The notes beneath the pieces are model-generated. The model saw only the letters and a list, made by a program, of their open reading frames with translations, did not search any database and had not been told where the DNA came from. A stretch of 23,318 nt of DNA from an uncultured Akkermansia sp. Lineage in GTDB: Bacteria; Verrucomicrobiota; Verrucomicrobiia; Verrucomicrobiales; Akkermansiaceae. The translations under genes were made by a program, and so were the position numbers. This document shows, in pieces, positions 15,239 through 21,754 of this stretch (positions are counted from its first letter, which is position 1; each line of letters starts with the position of its first letter). The stretch lies in the NCBI GenBank assembly GCA_947585525.1, contig CANPXA010000006.1, forward strand, positions 1 through 23,318, in the 5' to 3' direction.

Positions 15239-15268
15239 TTGACTGATCAGTCATGATTATGGCAGAAT
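15239..15268 (+). promoter_or_regulatory. Promoter of the SRP RNA gene with a 14-bp palindrome
   Basis: TTGACT (15239-15244), 18 bases, CAGAAT (15263-15268). The predicted +1 near 15275 coincides with the base of the SRP RNA stem. The perfect palindrome TGACTGATCAGTCA (15240-15253) overlaps the -35 box and could bind a dimeric protein. Confidence 0.55.
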
Positions 15269-15274
15269 GCGCAT

Positions 15275-15375
15275 GCCGCCGGAGCCCCCGGAAGTGCGGC
15301 CGAAAAACCCCGCCAGGACCGAGAGGTAGCAACGGTATTCGGACCTCATTTGTCGGGTCAGCTTCGGCGGTTTTT
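15275..15375 (+). ncRNA. ffs: Signal recognition particle RNA (4.5S, small bacterial type)
   Basis: About 100 bases. The Ffh-binding core is clear: CAGGACC-GAGA-GGTAGCAA (about 15314-15332), equivalent to CAGGUCC-GGAA-GGAAGCAG of E. coli 4.5S RNA. The CAGG/AGCA internal loop is kept; the U-A pair beside it is swapped for A-U; and the GGAA tetraloop is replaced by GAGA, still GNRA type. The helix continues with CCG/CGG, CCGAA/TTCGG, AAGTG/CATTT and CCCGG/TCGGG pairings and closes with CCGCCGGAGC (15276-15285) against GCTTCGGCGG (15361-15370). A TTTTTGTTT run follows, giving an intrinsic terminator. The RNA pairs with Ffh to target membrane proteins. The terminator runs straight into the rlmH ATG at 15380. 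Confidence 0.88.
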
Positions 15376-15379
15376 GTTT

Positions 15380-15823
15380 ATGGATGTTGTCGTATTAGCA
15401 GGTGGTAAGCCCTCGCTCCCTTATGCCCGGGATGGAGCAGAGCTGTACATTCGCCGGCTTCATCCGTACGGTGGGGTACAGGTGCAGTATGTCAAAGACA
15501 GCGGTGGGGCGGAGAGAGTAGGCGAGAGACTCCTGAGCGCCAGTGAGGGTTGCCTGCGCGTTGCTTTGGATGAGAGGGGAGAAAATTGGTCCACCCGCGA
15601 GATGGAAGCGAAGTGGCGTGACTGGGAGCTTCACTCGGTCAAACGGGTGGCTTTCCTTATCGGTGCGGCGGATGGACACAGCGAACGGTTGCGGGAGGCT
15701 TGCGACTTTGTCATTTCTTTGGGGCGGCATACCATGCAGCACGAGCTAGCCCTCGTGGTGCTGCTGGAACAGATTTATCGTATCCGTACCCTGTTGGCGG
15801 GAACGCCTTACCACCGTGACTAA
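15380..15823 (+). CDS. rlmH: 23S rRNA (pseudouridine-1915-N3)-methyltransferase RlmH
   Basis: 147 residues, a small SPOUT-class enzyme that methylates pseudouridine 1915 in helix 69 of 23S rRNA on the assembled 70S ribosome. The AdoMet-binding knot is seen in RVAFLIGAADGHSERLREACD and the C-terminal HTMQHELALVVLLEQIYRIRTLLAGTPYHRD, which ends in the family's PYHR-type tail. The usual IGGA-G loop reads IGAADG. Start: ATG at 15380 begins the family's short N-terminal strand (MDVVVLAGG); an in-frame TTG at 15350 would lie inside the SRP RNA helix. There is no Shine-Dalgarno sequence, and only the SRP RNA terminator lies in front. The stop is one base from the stop of the converging gph gene. Confidence 0.93.
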   Translation: MDVVVLAGGKPSLPYARDGAELYIRRLHPYGGVQVQYVKDSGGAERVGERLLSASEGCLRVALDERGENWSTREMEAKWRDWELHSVKRVAFLIGAADGHSERLREACDFVISLGRHTMQHELALVVLLEQIYRIRTLLAGTPYHRD

Positions 15824-15824
15824 A

Positions 15825-16487
15825 TCACCTCAGGAGTAATTCCCGCAGCTCGCGCACGGAATGTACCAGAGGCTGTCCGGTAGCCTCAAGAGTCTCAATC
15901 ACCGCGTAGCCCCAGCTCACCAGCACGAGTTTGCAGTCGGCGTTTTGAGCCGTGTTCGCGTCGTACAGGGAATCACCGACAAGGGTCACATCCTGCGCCG
16001 GAACCTTCCATCTCGCGGCTATGTGCAGCAGAGAGTCCGGTGCCGGTTTGCGCGGAAAGGCACCGGAAAAGCCCATGACAGGATTCCACGGGACACCGGG
16101 AAAAAGCTCTTGCACCATGGGAAGCGTGACATCATGCGGTTTGTTGGAAAGAACGGCAAGGTGTGCTTGGTTGTCTGCCAGTTCCCGCAGGAGGTCTGCC
16201 ATGCCGGGATAGGGTTGGGAGGCTCTTCCGCACCAACAATGCGGGTATTCGCGTCGGAAGAGTTCGTGTACTTCGTCCAGCAAGTCAGCCGGGGCAGAAT
16301 CCGCGTCCGGGAACCCTATCGCCTGGGCGCAAAGATTACGCGCTCCACGACCGATCATGCCGCGTACAGCGGTCTCACTCAGAGCTGCGCGGTGGAGACA
16401 AGCCAAGGCGCGGTTCACTCCTGCCGCTATGCCCGGCAAGGTGTTTGCCAAGGTTCCGTCGAGGTCAAAGACGATATACCGGCGCAT
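15825..16487 (-). CDS. gph: HAD-family phosphatase, phosphoglycolate phosphatase type
   Basis: 220 residues. HAD motifs: FDLDGT with the nucleophile Asp8 and Asp10; motif II Ser114 in VLSNKP; motif III Lys147 in RKPAPDSL; motif IV GDSLYD with Asp172 and Asp176. A helical cap lies between motifs I and II. Most like Gph, which dephosphorylates 2-phosphoglycolate formed in DNA repair or oxygenation, but HAD specificity is hard to read, and other small sugar phosphates are possible. Its ATG shares one base with the lpxA stop (TGATG), so it is translationally coupled to lpxA. It converges with rlmH at a spacing of one base. Confidence 0.85.
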   Translation of the reverse strand: MRRYIVFDLDGTLANTLPGIAAGVNRALACLHRAALSETAVRGMIGRGARNLCAQAIGFPDADSAPADLLDEVHELFRREYPHCWCGRASQPYPGMADLLRELADNQAHLAVLSNKPHDVTLPMVQELFPGVPWNPVMGFSGAFPRKPAPDSLLHIAARWKVPAQDVTLVGDSLYDANTAQNADCKLVLVSWGYAVIETLEATGQPLVHSVRELRELLLR

Positions 16488-17269
16488 CAGTGCAGGAAGC
16501 CGCGCTCAGATTCTTTGAGGAAGCGGATGAGGTTGTTGACCATGGTATTTTTACCGTATTGCTCATCAGCCAGGATAGATTCCATGCCTTCGTGGATATT
16601 GCACCCTTTGTGGAGAAAAAGTTTACGGTATGCGAATTTAATCGCCTGCACATCTTCATCTGACACACCGCGGCGCTGCAGACCGATACTGTTTACGGCA
16701 CGAACCACGGCGGGGAACCCTTCGGCGATCATGTAGGGAGGCACATCTTGGGCGACTCTTGCACAGCCGCCGATCATGGCGTGCTCTCCTACGCGCACGA
16801 ACTGATGCAGAGCTGCAAACCCGCCTAAGATGGCCCAGTCTTCGATGTGGCAGTGACCCGCGACTCCCGCGAAGCCGGAGAAGATGCAGTGGTTGCCCAC
16901 CCGGCATTCATGTCCGCAGTGCGAATTGATGAGGAAGAGATTGTGGGAGCCGATGACGGTCTTGGTTTCCGGGGACGTGGAGCGGTTGATGTTGCAGTTC
17001 TCGCGGAACACATTGTCATCTCCTACTTCCAGATACGTCGGTTCTCCCTTATACTTCAAATCCTGAGACTTAAGTCCTATCACAGCAAAAGGGAAAAACT
17101 CATTCCGTTCACCGAAGACGGAAGGACCTCCGAGTACAACGTGGTTGTGAAGCACGCAGCCCTTACCGAGCCTTACATGCCCCTCCACTACGCAATACGG
17201 TCCGATCTTCACGTCCTCGGCAATTTCTGCCGTGGGATCCACAATAGCAGTTGGATGTATCTCCGCCAT
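16487..17269 (-). CDS. lpxA: Acyl-ACP--UDP-N-acetylglucosamine O-acyltransferase
   Basis: 260 residues. First step of lipid A synthesis: moves a 3-hydroxyacyl chain from ACP to UDP-GlcNAc. The N-terminal left-handed beta-helix is shown by hexapeptide repeats from HPTAIVDPTAEIAEDVKIGPYCVV on, with FPFAVIGLKSQDLKYKGEPTYLEVGDDN and the catalytic-His region LINSHCGHECRVGN. Next come GGFAALHQFVRVGEHAMIGG and a helical C-terminal domain. Its presence supports a lipopolysaccharide-bearing outer membrane. No fabZ, lpxD or lpxB neighbours are seen; the usual Gram-negative lpx cluster is absent here and gph follows instead. The ATG at 17269 is 6 bases downstream of a TAGAAT -10 box, predicting leaderless mRNA. 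Confidence 0.95.
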   Translation of the reverse strand: MAEIHPTAIVDPTAEIAEDVKIGPYCVVEGHVRLGKGCVLHNHVVLGGPSVFGERNEFFPFAVIGLKSQDLKYKGEPTYLEVGDDNVFRENCNINRSTSPETKTVIGSHNLFLINSHCGHECRVGNHCIFSGFAGVAGHCHIEDWAILGGFAALHQFVRVGEHAMIGGCARVAQDVPPYMIAEGFPAVVRAVNSIGLQRRGVSDEDVQAIKFAYRKLFLHKGCNIHEGMESILADEQYGKNTMVNNLIRFLKESERGFLH

Positions 17270-17275
17270 GTGGTC

Positions 17276-17304
17276 ATTCTAACTCTTTCACCCCCGAGCA
17301 TCAA
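17276..17304 (-). promoter_or_regulatory. Promoter of lpxA-gph
   Basis: TTGATG (17304-17299), 17 bases, TAGAAT (17281-17276), then 6 bases to the ATG. The palindrome of repeat copy D begins 20 bases upstream of the -35 box. Confidence 0.65.
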
Positions 17305-17324
17305 GAAAAAATTACCTCCCCCTG

Positions 17325-17352
17325 GGCAAACGCATTAGGAAATGCGTTTGCC
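17325..17352. repeat. 12-bp-arm palindrome, copy D
   Basis: GGCAAACGCATT-AGGA-AATGCGTTTGCC. Arms identical to the copies at 753, 4002 and 6043; loop differs. Confidence 0.9.
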
Positions 17353-17481
17353 TATTTACGAATTACGAATTACGATTTACGATTTGAATTTTAGCGCGCT
17401 ACGCGCGGGGACGCGGAGCGGAAGCGCAGCGGAATTTTTGAAACGAGGGAATGTGTGGTGAGAAAGGTTTGTTTTTACGTC

Positions 17482-17569
17482 TTGACGCTTCGGTACCGCA
17501 CTACCTCAGCGCCCTTCGGGCAAAAGCTGCGCTTTTGTCCAATCCCACTCCGAGCCCTCGGGGACTTTG
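17482..17569 (+). other. Multi-hairpin repeat module, copy D
   Basis: Same orientation as copy A. Carries GCCC-TTC-GGGC and CAAAAGC-TGC-GCTTTTG (17521-17537). The AGCCC stem has one mismatch (GGGACT). Lacks the CAGCGCC/GGCGCTG stem, as does copy B. Confidence 0.6.
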
Positions 17570-17656
17570 CCGTCTTTCCGGTTAGCTTCCTTCATCCGGA
17601 GGAAACGCATGGGGAATGGATGGATTGAGCCCGGAGAAAAATATCACGATTTAGTC

Positions 17657-17684
17657 TTGCAATCCCAATCGAGCATGGTAGAAT
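17657..17684 (+). promoter_or_regulatory. Promoter of tRNA-Val
   Basis: TTGCAA (17657-17662), 16 bases, TAGAAT (17679-17684) preceded by TGG. The predicted start near 17691 is a few bases before the mature tRNA. Confidence 0.6.
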
Positions 17685-17696
17685 GCACCCCATCAG

Positions 17697-17768
17697 GCAC
17701 GGGTAGCTCAGTGGTAGAGCGGCTGTTTTACACGCAGTTGGTCAGGGGTTCGAGTCCCTTCCCGTGTA
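17697..17768 (+). tRNA. tRNA-Val (anticodon UAC)
   Basis: 72 bases folding as a cloverleaf: acceptor GCACGGG/CCCGTGT (closing G-U pair), D arm TAGCTCAGTGGTAGAGC, anticodon stem GCTGT/GCAGT with loop TTTACAC (anticodon TAC), T arm AGGGG-TTCGAGT-CCCTT and discriminator A. CCA is not encoded. Reads GUA and probably other valine codons. Confidence 0.95.
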
Positions 17769-18009
17769 CTACCAGATTTGAGTCCCCGATCATGGGGGGA
17801 AAAGGAACATTGGAGGGGAAAGGGAGCGTATGGGGTCGGACCGCAACGGCAGTGGTCGGCAAGGAAATGAAATTCCGAAAGGAGAAGAAGGAGGGAAGGC
17901 AACCCATGGGAGGGGGACCATGTGATTTTTGAAAGCTGAGGGAGAATGAGGGCACATTGATGCTGGAATGCAAAGAGATAGGAAATTTGCAGGCGGGAGA
18001 ATTTTGGGC
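17769..18009. other. Non-coding stretch between tRNA-Val and purB
   Basis: No conserved gene, repeat copy or clear terminator is seen. The stretch is purine-rich on the + strand. A short TCCCC/GGGGA pairing after the tRNA (about 17783-17800) could end the tRNA transcript but lacks a T run. Confidence 0.4.
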
Positions 18010-18038
18010 TTGTCAAGCGGAATCAAATGTGATATCCT
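18010..18038 (+). promoter_or_regulatory. Promoter and GC hairpin upstream of purB
   Basis: TTGTCA (18010-18015), 17 bases, TATCCT (18033-18038). Unlike its neighbours this gene would have a leader of about 30 bases, which holds the self-complementary GCGCGCGAGCGCGC (about 18043-18056). No purine operator is recognised. Confidence 0.45.
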
Positions 18039-18074
18039 GCGGGCGCGCGAGCGCGCGAACCTCAAATATCCCGT

Positions 18075-19505
18075 ATGAGTGACACAGAGATACCCAATGT
18101 ACTGGCGGGGAGATATGCTTCCCCTGCGATGAAAGCGATTTGGAGTGCTCGAGGAAGAATCGTGTTGGAGAGGGAGTTGTGGATAGCGGTGATGAAAGCT
18201 CAGAGAGATTTAGGACTGGACATCCCGCAAGAAGCCATTGACTCCTACGAGAGAGTCAAGGAGCAGGTGGATACCAAATCCATCGATGCAAGGGAAAGGG
18301 TCACTCGACACGATGTCAAGGCTCGCATCGAAGAATTTTGTGCGTTGGCAGGCTACGAACACATCCACAAAGGGATGACCAGCCGAGACCTCACGGAAAA
18401 CGTCGAGCAACTACAAGTTTGGCGTTCCATGCAAATCATTCATGATAAATCTATAGCTGCACTGAGTCGCATGGCTAAGCGAGCGGAGGAATGGAAAGAG
18501 GTCGTTATGGCGGCTCGTACGCACAACGTCGCCGCACAGGCCAGCACGGTGGGCAAACGCATCGCCATGTTTGGCGAGGAATTGCTGCATTGGGTGGGCG
18601 CTTGGCAGAGCATCATGCAACGCTACCGGGTACGCGGCATCAAAGGAGCCGTGGGCACGCAGCTGGATCAGCTTTCTCTCTTTGCCAAGGATGGTTCCAA
18701 AGTGCGGCAACTGGAGGAACGTATTTGTTCCCACCTCGGGATCCCGATGAAATGGGTCAATGTGGGGCAGGTGTATCCGCGTTCGTTGGATTTTGAGGTT
18801 ATTTCCGGTTTGGTGGGTCTCGCGAGCGGACCGAGTAGTTTTTGCAAAACGTGGAGGCTTATGGTGGGACATGAACTTTGTACTGAAGGATTTTCGAAGG
18901 GTCAGACCGGCTCCAGCGCTATGCCTCACAAAATGAATCCGCGGTCTTGTGAGAGAATCAACGGATTCCATTCCATTATCAAGGGACATCTCACCATGAT
19001 TGCTTCCATCAGTGGCGATCAATGGAACGAGGGTGATGTTTCCTGTTCGGTGGTGCGACGCTGCGTATTGCCGGATGCCTTTATGGCGGCGGATGGGCTT
19101 TTTGAGACTTTTTTGACCGTATTGAACCAGATGCAACTGCATGAGACTGTGGTGCGCACGGAGTTGGAGCGCTATTTGCCGTTTTTGATGACCACAACGA
19201 TTCTCATGGCAGCCGTGAAGAAAGGAGTGGGGCGAGAAGAGGCGCACGAAGTGATCAAAGAGCATGCCGTGGCAGTATCCAACGACCTTCGTGCGGGACG
19301 CATAACGCGGAACGACCTGATGGAGAGATTGGGTCGGGATGCACGGCTGCATTTATCTGACGCTGAGATACAGACAATTTATCAAGAAAATGCGGGGGAG
19401 ACCGGTATGGCCACGGCTCAGGTGGAAACTTTCTGTTCCATGGTAAAAGATATCATCTCTCACTATCCAGAAGCTGCCGCTTACTCCCCCGGTTCCATCC
19501 TTTAA
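18075..19505 (+). CDS. purB: Adenylosuccinate lyase
   Basis: 476 residues. Cleaves SAICAR and adenylosuccinate, releasing fumarate, in purine and AMP synthesis. The fumarase/aspartase superfamily signature is GSSAMPHKMNP at 279-289, with the mobile catalytic loop serine. Earlier TRHDVKARIEEF and HKGMTSRDLTENVEQLQV carry substrate-binding and catalytic residues, and AARTHNVAAQASTVGKRIAMF the conserved His. The length and wording place it nearer the longer PurB group that includes the animal enzyme than the shorter Bacillus type. Start ATG at 18075 gives the expected N-terminus (YASPAMKAIWS). The next gene starts 23 bases after the stop and may be co-transcribed. Confidence 0.95.
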   Translation: MSDTEIPNVLAGRYASPAMKAIWSARGRIVLERELWIAVMKAQRDLGLDIPQEAIDSYERVKEQVDTKSIDARERVTRHDVKARIEEFCALAGYEHIHKGMTSRDLTENVEQLQVWRSMQIIHDKSIAALSRMAKRAEEWKEVVMAARTHNVAAQASTVGKRIAMFGEELLHWVGAWQSIMQRYRVRGIKGAVGTQLDQLSLFAKDGSKVRQLEERICSHLGIPMKWVNVGQVYPRSLDFEVISGLVGLASGPSSFCKTWRLMVGHELCTEGFSKGQTGSSAMPHKMNPRSCERINGFHSIIKGHLTMIASISGDQWNEGDVSCSVVRRCVLPDAFMAADGLFETFLTVLNQMQLHETVVRTELERYLPFLMTTTILMAAVKKGVGREEAHEVIKEHAVAVSNDLRAGRITRNDLMERLGRDARLHLSDAEIQTIYQENAGETGMATAQVETFCSMVKDIISHYPEAAAYSPGSIL

Positions 19506-19528
19506 GCTAAACTAATTACTGTAGAGTC

Positions 19529-21706
19529 ATGAGTCCACGAAGAAAAAAAGTCCTGTTCACGAATCGAACATACAGCTTGACGGCGCGTAGCTTCCGTCAG
19601 GGAGACACATCCATCGAGGTGCTTTCCCCGCAGCGCATTGAAATCATCCGGGGAGGTCAGCGAGATTCATTATATATTCCGCCTGTTCCGGAGGGTTGCA
19701 TCGGCTACCACAGCGACCAGGCTCCATTACTCACTGCTATGTATGCCCTTGCGATGCACGAGGTTCATCGCAACCTCACACCGGAGGGAGTTCTCAAGGC
19801 CGGCGCGGCATGGAGCGGAGTATGGACCCGGGACATCGCCTATGCCGCCGTGCTAGGCGCTGACCTTGCGGCTCCCGAGGCTTGTCGTGAGAGCCTGCGC
19901 TGTCGGGTGCGTGACGGCGTCATCATCCAGGACACGGGAACCGGCGGCGGTTGGCCCATCTCGACGGATCGTGTTTCTTGGGCTCTGGGCGCCTGGTGCA
20001 GCTATCTTTCCGCCGGTGGGGAGGATTGGCTTCGATTCTGTATTGACACCCTGATCAAAACTTTCGCACAGGATGATAAGGTGTTACGTCCGAATCCCCT
20101 TTTCCCCGGTGAAACAACCTTTTTGGATTGGCGGGAGCAGAGCTATCCGGAAGGTATGACTCCGGCCCAGATTGGTGCTTCTTATGCCTTCGGAACAAAT
20201 GTGTTGCATTGCATGAGCCGCCGCCTTCTGGGTCGTATGCTTCAGGAAGCCGGTCGCCCCGAGGAAGCCCAGGTTTACATGGACCAGGCCAACCAACTGT
20301 CCGATGCCATCAACGCTACTTTCTGGAACTCGGGGACGGACAGCTACTTCATGCTCAAGCTGTCGGACGGCTGTATGGACATGCGGACGGATGCACTTGC
20401 GACTGCTCTGGCTGTGCTCAGCGGCGTGGCCGGCGAGCATGCGCAAAAGGCTCTTCGGGCTCTCCCCCGCAGTGTTTTTGGTACTCCGGTGTTCTCGCCG
20501 TACAAAAAGAATTTAGCGGATGCCTACCACAACCGCGCCATCTGGCCTTTTGTTGAGGCTTTTGTCCTACTGGCTCATGCGGATGTGCAGGACATGGCAG
20601 GAGTTGAATTTGGCATGGCGAGCATGTTGAGGGCTGCCTTGGTGAACGGCACCAACAAAGAAAATCTGCATGCGGAGAACGGAGAGGCGGACGCTACTTT
20701 GCAGAATTCTGACAGTCAACTTTGGAGCGCGGCGGGTATGCTGGGGCTCTTCTATCACGCCTTGCTGGGAATCCAATATGAGCATGACTCCCTCGTATTC
20801 AATCCCTGCGTTCCCCGCAGTCTGGTCGGCAGTCACTGGTTCACCGGTATTCGCATCCGCAACATGGTGCTTGATGTGCACCTCAACGGCTACGGAACCA
20901 ACGTGGCTTCCGTCATCATTAACGGCAAGGCCGGTTCTCCCGTGATTCCCCTCGACACGGAGGGACACATTCAAGTGGAACTCGAGCTGTTGCCCAACGA
21001 TGACGAGGAGGAGGCAGATGAGTCACTCTTTATTAAGACAAAGGAGGATTTGCCCGCTCCGGAGTGGTCGGGCTTGTCACCCTCTCTTCTGCGTTGGGAG
21101 CCCGTGCCGGGCGCCAAGTCCTACAAAGTTTACTCCAACGGAACCCGCCTGCGCACCGTCAGAAAGACTTCATATCACCCCATTTATTCCAACCGCAGCT
21201 ATGCCCGCTCCTACCGCGTTCAGGCGATCGGCGAGAGTCGGTGTTCCGAGCCAAGTGCACCACTTGAGTACATAGCTCCCGGGGCAAGAGTTCTCCTCTC
21301 CCCGACCAAGGTGGGCGAGCACGCGGAATACGATGTCCAGCAGGGTCAGGCTTGGCTTGACACGCGTCCGTGCACGCGCGTCCTCGTTTTCTCCGCTGCT
21401 ACGTTGGGGACGGGTACCTACGGGGTGCGGGTGAGGTACAGCAACGCGACAGCTTCCCTGAGAGATGCCGATACATGCGCCCTGCGTGAGTTATGGGTGG
21501 ATGAGCGTCCTGTGGCGATTATTCCCCTGCCGCATAACACGGAGCCGGATCGATGGGAAGACTACACGCTCACGGCGCTGGTAAAGTTGCACCTCAGCGA
21601 GGGAACTCATGAGTTTTCCCTGCGTTACACGCCGGACTGCGTGAATGGGAATGGAGACGTGAATCAATGTATGGTTCGGGAGCTCGAACTCATCAGACTG
21701 CGTTGA
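19529..21706 (+). CDS. Six-hairpin glycosidase-like protein with C-terminal Fn3-like and carbohydrate-binding-like domains
   Basis: 725 residues. The central part looks like an (alpha/alpha)6 toroid of the six-hairpin glycosidase superfamily. It has WSGVWTRDIAYAAVLGAD at about 95-112 and GGGWPISTDRVSWALGAW, followed by FLDWREQSYPEG near 199 and LADAYHNRAIWPFVEAFVLLAH. The WTRD and DWRE acids are candidates for catalysis. About residues 505-585 resemble a fibronectin type III fold (LLRWEPVPGAKSYKVYSNGTRLRTV ... YRVQAIG), and the last 140 residues look like a beta-sandwich binding module. No signal peptide is seen (MSPRRKKVLF start), which is odd for a modular glycan enzyme; it may be cytoplasmic, or the start could be wrong. 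Family (GH63, 78, 95 or related) and substrate are not settled. Confidence 0.65.
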   Translation: MSPRRKKVLFTNRTYSLTARSFRQGDTSIEVLSPQRIEIIRGGQRDSLYIPPVPEGCIGYHSDQAPLLTAMYALAMHEVHRNLTPEGVLKAGAAWSGVWTRDIAYAAVLGADLAAPEACRESLRCRVRDGVIIQDTGTGGGWPISTDRVSWALGAWCSYLSAGGEDWLRFCIDTLIKTFAQDDKVLRPNPLFPGETTFLDWREQSYPEGMTPAQIGASYAFGTNVLHCMSRRLLGRMLQEAGRPEEAQVYMDQANQLSDAINATFWNSGTDSYFMLKLSDGCMDMRTDALATALAVLSGVAGEHAQKALRALPRSVFGTPVFSPYKKNLADAYHNRAIWPFVEAFVLLAHADVQDMAGVEFGMASMLRAALVNGTNKENLHAENGEADATLQNSDSQLWSAAGMLGLFYHALLGIQYEHDSLVFNPCVPRSLVGSHWFTGIRIRNMVLDVHLNGYGTNVASVIINGKAGSPVIPLDTEGHIQVELELLPNDDEEEADESLFIKTKEDLPAPEWSGLSPSLLRWEPVPGAKSYKVYSNGTRLRTVRKTSYHPIYSNRSYARSYRVQAIGESRCSEPSAPLEYIAPGARVLLSPTKVGEHAEYDVQQGQAWLDTRPCTRVLVFSAATLGTGTYGVRVRYSNATASLRDADTCALRELWVDERPVAIIPLPHNTEPDRWEDYTLTALVKLHLSEGTHEFSLRYTPDCVNGNGDVNQCMVRELELIRLR

Positions 21707-21754
21707 GCGGGTCTCGTGGTTTCTCTCGGAGTGTCCTAAGGAATCTGTGAGGCA

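Larger units (their letters stand above)
17325..17656 (+). repeat. Composite intergenic repeat, copy D
   Basis: Lies between the divergent lpxA and tRNA-Val promoters. Order: palindrome (17325-17352), heptamers (17353-17386), TTTTAGCGCGCTACGCGCG with the GCGCAGCGGAATTTTT arm (about 17391-17441), GTGAGAAAGGTTTG, hairpin module (17482-17569), CCGGAGGAAACGCATGGGGAATGG (about 17597-17620) and a tail to the tRNA-Val -35 box. Nearly colinear with copy A over about 300 bases. Some open frames cross it, but none is conserved between copies. Confidence 0.85.

Noticed and set aside
18411..19352. Minus-strand open frame of 313 codons
   Set aside because: Antisense shadow of purB.
19499..19528. TAGAGT at 19522-19527 as a -10 box for the glycosidase-like gene
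   Set aside because: Only one base separates it from the ATG and no -35 box is at the right distance, so transcription would begin inside the gene.
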